DNA of 64,000 bases from Thiovibrio sp964588325 (GCA_964588325.1 CAZPOR010000012.1:1-64000); one strand, 5' to 3'. Shown: positions 44,300 through 53,745, counted from the stretch's first letter. Notes: generated by a model from the sequence alone, not told the origin. Numbers and translations: made by a program.

Positions 44300-45337
44300 A
44301 TGAACGATACATTTTTGAAGGCCTGCCGAGGGGAGAAAACCGACTACACCCCGGTGTGGCTCATGCGCCAGGCGGGCCGTTATCTGCCCGAGTACCACGC
44401 GGTCCGCAGCAAGTACACCTTTCTGGAGATGTGCAAGACCCCGGAGGCTGCCGCGGAGGTGACCATCCAGCCCGTGGATATTCTGGGAGTCGATGCGGCC
44501 ATTCTCTTCTCCGATATCCTGGTGCCCCTGGAAAAGATGGGCGCGCCCCTGGAGTTCCACGAAAAACGGGGGCCGGTGTTCCTGGAGCCGATCCGGGACC
44601 GGGCGGCCATGGAGAAGCTCCATATTCCGGATCCCGAGGCGGAGCTGGGCTATGTCATGGAGACCATCCGCATCCTGCGGAAGGAGCTGGCCGGGAGGGT
44701 GCCGCTCATCGGGTTTTCCGGGGCGCCCTTCACCCTGGCCACCTATCTCATCGAGGGCGGCTCGTCCAAGAACTACTTTTTGACCAAAAAGATGATGTAC
44801 ACCGATCCGGAGCTGTATGGAGATATGCTGGACAAGATCACCGACTGCACGACCCTGTACCTCAAGGCCCAGTTTGCGGCCGGGGCACAGGCGTTGCAGA
44901 TCTTCGACTCCTGGGCCGGGGTGCTGGCGCCCAATGATTTTGCCGAATTCGCCATCCCCTATGTGAAGCGGATCATCGCCGCCCTCAAGGCGGACGGGGT
45001 AACCGTGCCCATCATCTATTTTGCCAACAACGGCGCGACCCTTTTGTCTCAGTCGCTTACCAGCGGGGCCGACGTGCTGGGCCTTGACTGGCGGCTTCCC
45101 TTGGACGAGGCGGTGAAGGTGGTGGGGCAGAAGGTGTCGCTCCAGGGCAACATGGACCCCATCGCCCTGCTGCTGCCTCCGGCCAAGATGGAAAAATTGA
45201 TTCAGGATATCCTGGATCAGGCCAAGGGCGCGCGGGGCCACATCTTCAACCTGGGCCACGGCATCGTGCCCGAGATCCCGCCGGAGCAGGCGAAGTTCTT
45301 TGTTGAGGCGGTGCATCGGCTGAGCAGAAAAGGCTAG
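44300..45337 (+). CDS. hemE: uroporphyrinogen decarboxylase
   Basis: A 345-residue HemE. Signature WLMRQAGRYLPEY near the N-terminus and GFSGAPFTLATYLIEGG in the middle, with FDSWAG. It converts uroporphyrinogen III to coproporphyrinogen III. GGAG lies before the ATG at 44300. Confidence 0.97.
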   Translation: MNDTFLKACRGEKTDYTPVWLMRQAGRYLPEYHAVRSKYTFLEMCKTPEAAAEVTIQPVDILGVDAAILFSDILVPLEKMGAPLEFHEKRGPVFLEPIRDRAAMEKLHIPDPEAELGYVMETIRILRKELAGRVPLIGFSGAPFTLATYLIEGGSSKNYFLTKKMMYTDPELYGDMLDKITDCTTLYLKAQFAAGAQALQIFDSWAGVLAPNDFAEFAIPYVKRIIAALKADGVTVPIIYFANNGATLLSQSLTSGADVLGLDWRLPLDEAVKVVGQKVSLQGNMDPIALLLPPAKMEKLIQDILDQAKGARGHIFNLGHGIVPEIPPEQAKFFVEAVHRLSRKG

Positions 45338-45341
45338 CAAG

Positions 45342-45914
45342 GTGATTCCCTCCATTGCCCAGTGTTTCCGGCTCATGGAGCAGTATGCGATGCTGCCCAA
45401 TATCCGGGAACATTCCGTGATGGTCGGCCGGGTGGCCGGGCTCATCGGCAGCGGGCTGGCGCGGGCTGGCAGGGGGCTTTCCCAGCAGCTTATCGTGACC
45501 GGCGCTCTGCTGCACGATATCGCCAAGACCGCCAGCCTCGAAACGGAGCTGCGCCACGATGAGCTTGGGAAGGAAATCTGCCTGCGGCATGGCTTTGACG
45601 AGCTGGCCGAGATCGTGGCCGAGCATGTGGTCTTAAAAAACGGCCCGCCGGATCGGTGCATGGAAAAGGAAATCGTCTATTACGCGGACAAACGGGTGCT
45701 CCACGATGCAGTGGTCACCCTTGAGGCGCGACTTGATTACATCATCCACCGCTACGGGAATGGGGACGAGGGGCTGCACGCCAGAATCCGGCACAACTTC
45801 GCCCAGGCCCATGCCATTGAGGCGCGGCTGTTTGCCGAGCTCGATTTCTCCCCGGCGGAGCTGGAAGAGCGGCTGAACAGAGAAATGTTTCTGCTGGAGG
45901 CCTTTGGGACATGA
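45342..45914 (+). CDS. HD-domain phosphohydrolase
   Basis: A 190-residue protein with H in REHSVMVGRVA, HDIAKT and HDELGKEI, the metal-binding HD pattern. It lies between hemE and hemH, overlapping hemH by four bases. Substrate unknown; the position in a haem cluster recurs in related bacteria by my recollection but has no assigned role. GTG start with AAGG just upstream. Confidence 0.75.
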   Translation: MIPSIAQCFRLMEQYAMLPNIREHSVMVGRVAGLIGSGLARAGRGLSQQLIVTGALLHDIAKTASLETELRHDELGKEICLRHGFDELAEIVAEHVVLKNGPPDRCMEKEIVYYADKRVLHDAVVTLEARLDYIIHRYGNGDEGLHARIRHNFAQAHAIEARLFAELDFSPAELEERLNREMFLLEAFGT

Positions 45915-46888
45915 GTGAATCGAGCGAACCCGTCGGCGTTGTCCTGCTCAATCTCGGCGGGCCTGAAACCCTGGCCGATGTCGAGCCGTTTTTGGTCAAT
46001 CTCTTTTCCGACCGCGAGATCATCCGCCTTTCTCCCTTTCCCTTTCTGCAAAAATTCATTGCCCGGCGGATCGCTGCCAAACGGGCGCCGAAAAGCCGGG
46101 AGGCCTATCGCCTCATCGGCGGCGGCTCGCCCCTGGCGCGGATCACCGGGGAGCAGGCGCGGGCGCTGCAAACAGCCTTGCTGGTAGAGGGCCGTTTTCT
46201 GGTGCGCATGGCCATGCGCTACTGGCAGCCGGGTGCGGAGGAGGCCCTGGCGGAATTTGCCCAGGAGGGAATCCGCCGGATTGTGGCCCTGACCCTGTAC
46301 CCCCACTATTCCCGCGCCACCACAGGTTCATCCCTGGATGCATTGCGCAAGGCGATTGCCGCATCCGGGCATGACTTCGAGCTTGTCGAGGTGAGGGAAT
46401 GGCCGGAACAGCCTGAGTATATCGAATGCCTGGCGCAGGGCATCCGGGAGGGGATGGCGGGATTCGACGGAGAACCGGCGCAGTTGGTCTACAGCGCGCA
46501 CAGCCTGCCGGTCTCCTTTATCCGGGAGGGCGATCCCTATCTGGACCAGATCAGGCGAACCATCGCCGCTGTGGAAAAAATCACCGGCATGGCGGGGCGT
46601 TTGTGCTTTCAGAGCCGCAGCGGCCCGGTGGAGTGGCTCGCCCCTTCCACCCCGGAGATGCTGGAGCAATTGGCCGCAGAAGAAGTGAAAAACGTCCTGA
46701 TGGTGCCGGTCAGTTTTGTCTCCGACCATGTGGAGACCCTCTACGAGATCGACATCCAGTACCGGGAGCAGGCGAAAGAGCTCGGGATGCGGCTTGAGCG
46801 CACCGGCTCCCTCAATATCCGTCCCCTTTTCATTGAAGGGCTGGCCACGCTGGTGAAGGATCCCTGCGCAAAACAGGGCTGGCTCTGA
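45911..46888 (+). CDS. hemH: ferrochelatase
   Basis: A 325-residue class I ferrochelatase. N-terminal VVLLNLGGPETL; the catalytic histidine is in YSAHSLPVSFI and the conserved acidic helix in VSFVSDHVETLYEIDI. It inserts iron into a porphyrin. Whether the substrate is protoporphyrin or coproporphyrin III cannot be fixed from sequence; an AhbD-like enzyme nearby suggests coproporphyrin. Confidence 0.95.
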   Translation: MSESSEPVGVVLLNLGGPETLADVEPFLVNLFSDREIIRLSPFPFLQKFIARRIAAKRAPKSREAYRLIGGGSPLARITGEQARALQTALLVEGRFLVRMAMRYWQPGAEEALAEFAQEGIRRIVALTLYPHYSRATTGSSLDALRKAIAASGHDFELVEVREWPEQPEYIECLAQGIREGMAGFDGEPAQLVYSAHSLPVSFIREGDPYLDQIRRTIAAVEKITGMAGRLCFQSRSGPVEWLAPSTPEMLEQLAAEEVKNVLMVPVSFVSDHVETLYEIDIQYREQAKELGMRLERTGSLNIRPLFIEGLATLVKDPCAKQGWL

Positions 46889-46924
46889 TTTCTTCCTCTT
46901 GTTTTCCCGCGATATTTTCGCCCT

Positions 46925-46942
46925 GATACGCGATCGCGTATC
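46925..46942. other. 18-bp perfect palindrome after hemH
   Basis: GATACGCGATCGCGTATC, followed by GCTCTTTTCTT. It could be a weak terminator of the haem operon or a protein-binding site. The rest of 46889-47168 shows no gene. Confidence 0.5.
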
Positions 46943-47168
46943 GCTCTTTTCTTCCGGCACGGCATGATTTTTATTTCGTTTCGGCGTGCTGCAAGTCCAA
47001 TTTCCCCACAAGTAAAGAATTGTGCGCCCATGCGGCATATGGTCGCAGGAACAGTGGCCAGTTCCTGACCACCCTCTCCCAAGAAAATGATGGGCCGGGA
47101 GGGAGTGGTGGTGGTGATGTTTAAACTTCTTATGAAAAAACAATGAGTTGTTGTTGTAAATTTCCTTG

Positions 47169-47184
47169 TGGTACCGTTCTTGCT
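47169..47184 (+). promoter_or_regulatory. sigma-54-like promoter
   Basis: TGGTAC-CGTTC-TTGCT: one mismatch to the TGGCAC -24 element, consensus -12 element, GG and GC 12 bases apart. Start expected near 47195, about 150 bp before the PilZ-AAA+ regulator gene. Confidence 0.65.
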
Positions 47185-47342
47185 ATCCCTGAAGGAGAAA
47201 TGGGCGCGGGTGCTTTTTGCGTTATTCCGTGGCGACACGCCTCCACACTGTTCACCGTATTGGGAAAGTTTTGCGCACCTCACCAGAGAAGGAGGCGGCT
47301 CCCGCCGTGTCGCTTTATCAACTCCAGGATGAACATAACGAG

Positions 47343-49403
47343 ATGGGAAAAATGAGCAGAGCACAAACAAGCAGCAATGATCGCCGGTCTCTCGTCCGCA
47401 TGCCGTTCAATCTGAAGTTCCGTATCCGGGAAGACAGCGGCAGGCAAACCTTTCTTGCCACAAGCTGCGATATCCATCCTTGCGGAATCCAACTGGAAAC
47501 CGATGCGCCTGTGGCCCCGCGGATGGATGTGGAGCTGTGGCCGGAGGACAACATCCTTGACACCTATTATGTGCATGGCGAGATCAGTTGGGTCAAAACA
47601 TTGAACGACAGTGGAAAGATGTTGTGCGGGATCAATTTCAAAAGGCGGGTTGACTGGAATATTCCCCTGCCGGTTCTCACCAAAACCTACACCAGCCCAA
47701 AGGGGTCCGGGGTGATGACCTCTACGGATTTTATTCTCGACAGCATTGTGGATGGGGTTTTCAGCGTTGATCAGAACTGGCGGCTTACCTCATTTAACAG
47801 GGCGGCCGAGGAATTGACCGGATGGAAGCGGGAGGATGCCCTGGGCAAAACCTGCAAAGAGGTGTTCAAGTCCAATTGTTGCGGCACGGATTGCGTGCTC
47901 GCCGAGAGCATCGACTCAAAAAAACCGGTGGAAAACAAGTCTGTTTTCATTACCCACGCCAATGGCACCCGGATCGGCGCCACGATCAGCGCTACGCCCC
48001 TGTTGGATAATAAAAACAACGTGGTTGGCGGGGTTCAGGTCTTTCGGAGCGCCAAGGCCTCCATACACCGGGCTGTGATTCTCGACAACATTGCCGATGG
48101 GGTGTTCACTGTGGACACCAATTGGCGGGTCACCTCCTTTAACAAAGCGGCGGAACGGATCACCGGTTTGCCGCGGGAGGTGGCGATCGGCAAGCCGTGC
48201 AGCGAAGTTTTTCATGCCAGCATCTGCGGGGATTCCTGCGCCATAGCGTACAGCATCAGCACCGGCAAGCCGGAAACCAATCGTTGCATAACCATCTGCA
48301 ATGTGGATGGGGCCAGGGTGCCGGTGAGTATCTGCGCCGCGCCCATGTACGACAACAACGGCAACTTGATCGGCGGAGTGGAAACCTTTCGGGATCTGCG
48401 GGTGGTCAAGGCGTTGCAGAAAAAGATTTTTCAGCGGGAACGGTTGGGCGATATGATCAGCAAAAGTGCGCCCATGAAGAAAATTTTTGATATTTTGCCG
48501 CAGATTTCCCAAAGTGAAAGCAATGTGCTCATTCTCGGCGAATCCGGGACAGGCAAGGAACTGATTGCCTGGTCATTGCACAACATGAGCGAGAGACGCA
48601 AGGGGCCTTTCGTTGCCGTCAACTGCGGAGCACTGCCGGACACTCTCCTGGAATCGGAACTCTTCGGCTGCAAGGCCGGCGCGTATACCGACGCCAAGCA
48701 GGACCGTCAAGGGCGTTTTGCCGCGGCGGAGGGGGGGACTCTTTTCCTCGACGAAATCGGCGATATCTCTCCGGCCATGCAAGTAAAGTTGCTCCGTGTC
48801 CTGGAGACCAAATGCTATGAGCCTTTGGGTTCCAGCCGGACGATAAAGGCCAATGTCCGCATCGTGTCCGCGACCAACCGCGATGTGGAACTGCTGGTCC
48901 AGGAGGGCAAGTTCCGGGACGATCTCTTTTACCGCCTGAATGTGGCAAAGCTGGAGCTGCCGCTCTTGCGGGAACGGGCCGTGGATATTCCGTTGCTGGT
49001 GGAGCATTTTGTCGAAAAACTCAATGCCGAGAAAGATCGCGATATCGGCGGGGTGTCTGAAGAAGCTTTGCGGATATTGATGTCCTATGATTTCCCTGGG
49101 AATATCCGAGAGTTGCAGAATATTATCGAGTATGCCTTCATCCTGTGTCCGGGGGGCCTGATCCAGCCGGATCATCTTCCCTCGCCGCTGGCCGCGCAAC
49201 TGGACCCGGTTATGGGGGGGATGGATATGAACAGGCCGCTACCCCTTACGCAGATCGAGAAAAGGGCCATCCTCAGCGCCTTGACCCGCAATGGCTGGCG
49301 GCGTATGGCAACCTGCCGGGAATTGGGCATTTCCAAGGATACCTTGCGCCGCAAGATTGCCCAGTTTGGCTTGGATGTTCAGGAGGCGTTGGCAGAGGCG
49401 TGA
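47343..49403 (+). CDS. PilZ-PAS-PAS sigma-54 activator
   Basis: A 686-residue regulator. The N-terminus resembles a PilZ c-di-GMP domain (RRSLVR, then DIHPCG instead of the usual DxSxxG). Two similar PAS domains follow (each with DGVF.VD.NWR.TSFN.AAE..TG), each with a C-x(3-4)-C pair (CCGTDC; CGDSC). The AAA+ domain has GESGTGKE, a GAYTDA loop instead of GAFTGA, and FLDEIGD. A Fis-type HTH (RMATCRELGISKDTLRRKI) ends the protein. It has no receiver, so it senses directly. The start at 47343 is a judgement between several in-frame codons; no ideal ribosome site is seen. Confidence 0.85.
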   Translation: MGKMSRAQTSSNDRRSLVRMPFNLKFRIREDSGRQTFLATSCDIHPCGIQLETDAPVAPRMDVELWPEDNILDTYYVHGEISWVKTLNDSGKMLCGINFKRRVDWNIPLPVLTKTYTSPKGSGVMTSTDFILDSIVDGVFSVDQNWRLTSFNRAAEELTGWKREDALGKTCKEVFKSNCCGTDCVLAESIDSKKPVENKSVFITHANGTRIGATISATPLLDNKNNVVGGVQVFRSAKASIHRAVILDNIADGVFTVDTNWRVTSFNKAAERITGLPREVAIGKPCSEVFHASICGDSCAIAYSISTGKPETNRCITICNVDGARVPVSICAAPMYDNNGNLIGGVETFRDLRVVKALQKKIFQRERLGDMISKSAPMKKIFDILPQISQSESNVLILGESGTGKELIAWSLHNMSERRKGPFVAVNCGALPDTLLESELFGCKAGAYTDAKQDRQGRFAAAEGGTLFLDEIGDISPAMQVKLLRVLETKCYEPLGSSRTIKANVRIVSATNRDVELLVQEGKFRDDLFYRLNVAKLELPLLRERAVDIPLLVEHFVEKLNAEKDRDIGGVSEEALRILMSYDFPGNIRELQNIIEYAFILCPGGLIQPDHLPSPLAAQLDPVMGGMDMNRPLPLTQIEKRAILSALTRNGWRRMATCRELGISKDTLRRKIAQFGLDVQEALAEA

Positions 49404-49488
49404 GATGAGAGGCTGAATTTCGCCTGACTCCGGAAGGTGGGGGCGAAAAGAAGATGTGTGATGATCCCGGGATTTGCGAGCGATGCAG

Positions 49489-49532
49489 AGGCCCTTGCTT
49501 TCGGTGCGACGCCGGAAAGTAAGGGCCTTTTT
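49489..49532 (+). terminator. intrinsic terminator
   Basis: AGGCCCTTGCTTTC pairs with GGAAAGTAAGGGCCT (one mismatch) and is followed by TTTTT. It serves the plus-strand regulator and touches the stop codon of the convergent kinase. Confidence 0.82.
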
Positions 49533-51465
49533 ATGCGCGCATGGCGGGTTGCTGCGGCAACAGGGGCAGGAAAATCGTAAACACCGCGCCGCCGTCGGGA
49601 CTGTTATTGCCGGTGACCATGCCGCCGTGATATTCGATGATCTTTCTGACATTGGCAAGTCCCAGGCCGGTGCCGCCTTCGCGGGTCGTGAAAAAAGGCT
49701 GAAAAAGACGGCCGATTTTTTCCGGGTTGATTCCCGGGCCATTATCCCGCACCAGGATAACCACCTGGTTTTCCTGGTCGTCTTGGTTTTTTGCGATCCG
49801 GACCGAGATCTGCACGGTCCCTTCCTTGGGCGACCACTGGATGGCGTTCAAGATCAGATTGGAGAAGGCCCGGATGAACAATTCGACATCCACCACCAAG
49901 GGCAGATCATCGCCCAGGCTGTTGTTGATTTCCAGCGTGACGCCCTTGTTTTTCTTTTCCTGGGCTATGGCAATAAGCGTTTTTTGCATGAGTTCCGGGA
50001 AGCTGCTCCGGCTCAGGCTGAGCTGCAAGGGTTTGCCATAGCTCAACAGGTCGTTCAGCATGGTTTCAAGGCGCAGCGACTGCTGGCAGGTGATTTCCGC
50101 CAACTCGGAAAAAAGCGCGTTCTCAGTGCCCAGGTTTTGCTGGATCGTCTGGATGTTCATTTTTATCGAAGAGAGAGGGTTGCGCATCTCATGGGCGATA
50201 CTGGAGGTCAATTCGCCGATCGCCGCCAGGGAGGCTGTTTTCGCAAGAGCTCTCTCGACAGCGATTTTTCGCAGCATCTCCTCGGTCTTTTTGCGCTGGG
50301 TGATGTCGTTGACCACGCAAATTATCGCCTCGATTTCCCGGTCAGGAGAGCGCATCACCGAACCGGAAAAAAGCGCGGGGATTTTTGTTCTCTGCCGTGT
50401 CATCAGGCTAATCTCTAGATTATTGACCTCTTCTCCCCGAGCGAGAACATTCAGTCCGAAATTTTTGAACACGCTGATCGTGTCGCTGCCGATGAATTGG
50501 TCAATCTGGCACCCCAGCATCTCCTCTTCGGAAAATCCCAAAAGCGTTGCGGTGTTGTTGTTGATTTTGATCAGGGTCCAGTCGGACGAAAGGACCATGA
50601 GGCAACCGCTCATGTGTTTGATGATGTTGTCCACATAGCTTTTGGAAACCATGGTCTGTTTGAGTTCTTCGATCATGCTCCAGAAGGAGGCGGCCAGGTT
50701 GTTGATTTCGTCGTCCTGGTTGCCGTGGGGCGGACGGAGAATCTCCCTGTTTTGCGTAAAGCGAACCACCATTTCCTGTATGTGGGTGAGCGGTTCGATG
50801 AGTTGCCTGTTGGCAAAACAACGGCTGATAAGAGTTGCGCTGATCAAAACCAGCACAAAAAGAAGGCCGAGGAACAGCGTGTTGGCCTGAGCATGCCGTC
50901 TTTCGTCCTGGATGTGCTGTTCAACGCTATGGGCGAGGTGTTGGGACAGATCGAGAAGATCATTGAGCAAGCGGGTTTGCATGTTGCCGAGCTGTTGGAC
51001 TTTTTGCTGTAGTTCCAGGGAGGTTTCGATGGACTGGGTTCTGAGGTAGACCTCCGCCGCCAACTGATAGAATTCATTGTATTGCTTTTGCAGTTCTTCA
51101 ATAAGGGCGGCTTCGGGCGAAAAAATGGTGTTTTGATCGGACACCTTTTTCATCTGTTCCAGAAGCTGCAAAATTGTTGTGCTGAGATGGTTGCCCTCGA
51201 TCGCCTGGTCGGTTTCCCCGGTCAGAAAAGCATCTTCATATTTTGATATCTGGTTTTTGAAGGTGTTGACCGTTTCGTCGCTGAGCCGTGCCAGGGGGAA
51301 GTGGATGGTCTGCAGGGTTGCAAGCCTCTCGGCCTGCCTGCTGTTTGAGTAAAAGCTGGAGAGGGTGGCGATAAAATATCCCGCCAGCGCGATAAGCACG
51401 CATACCCAGACTTTTGTTCTGATGCTGCCGGCAACAAAAAATATTTTGCTAAGTTTACAGTTCAT
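49531..51465 (-). CDS. HAMP-PAS histidine kinase (NtrB-like)
   Basis: A 644-residue kinase: N-terminal helix (VWVCVLIALAGYFIATLSS), ~150-residue periplasmic helical sensor, second helix, HAMP, PAS, HisKA (SSIAHEMRNPLSSIKMN) and ATPase (NLILNAIQWSP, RDNGPGI, GTGLGLANVRKI). The organisation matches kinases that feed NtrC-type regulators, and one is encoded at 57931. The sensor closely resembles that of the next upstream gene. The ATG at 51465 with AAAGGGAT upstream is preferred; it overlaps the cyclase gene by 11 bp. Confidence 0.88.
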   Translation of the reverse strand: MNCKLSKIFFVAGSIRTKVWVCVLIALAGYFIATLSSFYSNSRQAERLATLQTIHFPLARLSDETVNTFKNQISKYEDAFLTGETDQAIEGNHLSTTILQLLEQMKKVSDQNTIFSPEAALIEELQKQYNEFYQLAAEVYLRTQSIETSLELQQKVQQLGNMQTRLLNDLLDLSQHLAHSVEQHIQDERRHAQANTLFLGLLFVLVLISATLISRCFANRQLIEPLTHIQEMVVRFTQNREILRPPHGNQDDEINNLAASFWSMIEELKQTMVSKSYVDNIIKHMSGCLMVLSSDWTLIKINNNTATLLGFSEEEMLGCQIDQFIGSDTISVFKNFGLNVLARGEEVNNLEISLMTRQRTKIPALFSGSVMRSPDREIEAIICVVNDITQRKKTEEMLRKIAVERALAKTASLAAIGELTSSIAHEMRNPLSSIKMNIQTIQQNLGTENALFSELAEITCQQSLRLETMLNDLLSYGKPLQLSLSRSSFPELMQKTLIAIAQEKKNKGVTLEINNSLGDDLPLVVDVELFIRAFSNLILNAIQWSPKEGTVQISVRIAKNQDDQENQVVILVRDNGPGINPEKIGRLFQPFFTTREGGTGLGLANVRKIIEYHGGMVTGNNSPDGGAVFTIFLPLLPQQPAMRA

Positions 51466-53179
51466 GATCCCTTTGCTGGCTGTTTGCCAGATAATTGTCA
51501 AGGTGTTCTTCCGTGAAACGGCAGAAGGTATTGCGCCCGGACGCTTTTGCCAGGTACATGGCGTAATCTGCTTTGTTCACCAAGATTTCAGTATGGGAGC
51601 CGTCCTTCGGAAACAGGCTGATTCCGATACTGACGCCCAGGGTGCAATCAAACCCATTCGCGGCAACCGGGGCGGCGATGGTTTTCGTAATTTTTTTGGC
51701 GAGGAGCTCGGCATCTGCGGGCGAATGCAACGCATTGAGAATAATGGTGAATTCGTCGCCGCCCATCCTTGCCACCATATCGCCGGTGCGAACAACTTCT
51801 TGCAGCCTGCTTGCCACGGTTTTGAGAACCAGGTCGCCGATTTCATGGCCCATGCTGTCGTTGATCGCTTTAAACTGGTCCAGGTCGAGATAGAGCAAGG
51901 CGAAAATGCGCTCTTCGCGCTGTGCATCACGGATGGAATTTTCCAGCTTTTCGAAGAAGAGATTCCGGTTGGCGACTCCGGTGAGGGCATCATAATGGGC
52001 CATTTTTTTCAGGGTGTGTTCCGCTTTTTTCAGCTCGGTAATATCATTGAACACGCAGATAATCCCTTCCAGGGATCCCGCCTCATGGTGCATGGCCGAT
52101 CCGGAAAAATGGGCGGGAAACCGGCGGCCGTTTTTGGTGAGGCAGGTGATTTCCCTGTCCTTCATCGGGCCGTTTTTTTCCAGAGTGTTGATCAGGCTTG
52201 CGGAGAAAAGCGATTCGTCCTCCGGGGTAAGCAGGGTGGCCGCCATCTTGCCGAGCAACTCGTCTTCGTTGTATCCGAACATGGCCAGAGTCACTTGGTT
52301 CACGGTCTGGATGGTTCCGGAAGGGGAAACGACCACAAGCCCGCCGGTCATGTTTTGTATGATGTTGTCGACATATTTTTTAGAAACGGTGGTAACTTTG
52401 AGGTTTTGCGTCATCTCCCAGAAGGCCTTGGCTAAACGGCCTATTTCGTCTGTGGCGCCGGCCTGTTCCGGGCGAATGGCATCCTGGGTTCGGGAAAACT
52501 TGTGCACATTTTCCTGGAGTTTGGCCAGGGGGGTGATCAGCAGGCGATGGGCCACGCGGTCAATGATAAGGGTGACCGTCAGGAGCACCAGTACGAACAA
52601 AGTGCCGAGGAAGATGGTGCTCTTGAGTGATTTGGTCTTGTTTTCTTCGATTTCGCTGATAAGGAAGGTGTTCAGCCTTTTGTCAAGATCGGTGAATCCC
52701 GCAAGAAGGTGACGCTGTGATCTGCCGAGCTGGGCCACTTCCTTTTGCAGATCAAGGGAGGATTCCACTTCCGATACATGGGCGTACACATTGCTTGCAA
52801 GATGCGCATAATCCCGGTAATCATCCCGCAGCTTTTGCACATAGGCCGGACTCACCTGGGGATGGGGAGAGTTTTTAATCGCCACCAGAAGCGTATCAAG
52901 CATGGTGGACAGGTCGGCGCTGAGCCCATCCGTCTGGGCGGCCAATTCGCTTTCCCCGGTGAGAAAGGCTTCTTCGTACCGCTCTGTCTGTTTCTTGAAG
53001 GTGTAAAGGATGTCATTTCCCAGGGTTGCCTGGGGAAAATGAACCTGCACCAGCTTGGAAAGTCTGTCGTATTGCGACATGTTCAGATAGAAACTCGCCA
53101 TGGTCGCCACAAAATAGCCGATAAGGGCGACCAAAACGCAACGCCAGATTCTTGCACGGATGCTCCCGCCGCCACTCAT
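51455..53179 (-). CDS. HAMP-PAS diguanylate cyclase
   Basis: A 574-residue membrane protein with the same N-terminal sensor plan as the kinase next to it (GYFVATMASFY, then YEEAFLTGESE), then HAMP, PAS and a GGDEF domain with intact RMGGDEF active site, so it should make c-di-GMP. The ATG overlaps the stop of the binding protein gene (TGATG), showing coupling. Confidence 0.92.
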   Translation of the reverse strand: MSGGGSIRARIWRCVLVALIGYFVATMASFYLNMSQYDRLSKLVQVHFPQATLGNDILYTFKKQTERYEEAFLTGESELAAQTDGLSADLSTMLDTLLVAIKNSPHPQVSPAYVQKLRDDYRDYAHLASNVYAHVSEVESSLDLQKEVAQLGRSQRHLLAGFTDLDKRLNTFLISEIEENKTKSLKSTIFLGTLFVLVLLTVTLIIDRVAHRLLITPLAKLQENVHKFSRTQDAIRPEQAGATDEIGRLAKAFWEMTQNLKVTTVSKKYVDNIIQNMTGGLVVVSPSGTIQTVNQVTLAMFGYNEDELLGKMAATLLTPEDESLFSASLINTLEKNGPMKDREITCLTKNGRRFPAHFSGSAMHHEAGSLEGIICVFNDITELKKAEHTLKKMAHYDALTGVANRNLFFEKLENSIRDAQREERIFALLYLDLDQFKAINDSMGHEIGDLVLKTVASRLQEVVRTGDMVARMGGDEFTIILNALHSPADAELLAKKITKTIAAPVAANGFDCTLGVSIGISLFPKDGSHTEILVNKADYAMYLAKASGRNTFCRFTEEHLDNYLANSQQRDHEL

Positions 53180-53613
53180 CAGCGGGTCTCCACTTTTTTC
53201 ACCTGCCGATCCAAGGCGTCTTCGGTGATATAGCTGATGGCGTTCTTGTGCGTGCCAACGTATGATTTCGCCGCCTCGTCATCTTTTACGGCAAGGGGCA
53301 GCATGCCGCCCCCGCTGTATAAAATCTTTTTCCAGTAGACGGAAAGTTGGACGGGTGATTTCTGCAGCATAATCCTGGTGAATCGTTCATGGATCTCTTC
53401 ATTGGTATTCATGACAAGGGTAATGGGTAACTCGTTGCCCCATTTGGTTTTCTTGCCGAGAAAGATATCCTTCACTTCTTGGTGGGTTAACCTGTCCACG
53501 GGGTTTTCTTTGTTCACCACGAGGATATAGTCCGCCGCCTTTGCGAAGAATGTGCTTCCCAATAGCAGGCCGAGCGTGATCAGCAAGATGTATGTGGTTC
53601 TTTTTAGCTTCAA
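53179..53613 (-). CDS. PstS-like small periplasmic binding protein
   Basis: A 144-residue secreted protein (signal to about FFAKA) related to one lobe of phosphate-type binding proteins (VVNKENPVDRLTHQEVKDIFLGKKTKWGN is typical, cut here for brevity: DIFLGKKTKW, then YWKKILYSGGG). It is half the usual size of PstS and has no permease genes. It is coupled to the sensor cyclase and probably delivers or modifies its signal. Confidence 0.8.
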   Translation of the reverse strand: MKLKRTTYILLITLGLLLGSTFFAKAADYILVVNKENPVDRLTHQEVKDIFLGKKTKWGNELPITLVMNTNEEIHERFTRIMLQKSPVQLSVYWKKILYSGGGMLPLAVKDDEAAKSYVGTHKNAISYITEDALDRQVKKVETR

Positions 53614-53745
53614 TTGTGTATTTTTCGTCTGCTAAACATTCAATGGCATCCAGCAACACGCGAAGGAACGAACGGCGCCGTGCAGCGCCTTCGGGTGCGG
53701 TTTGCCTCGCGGAAGCCCGCTTTTCCGTTATCGCGGCGCACCATT

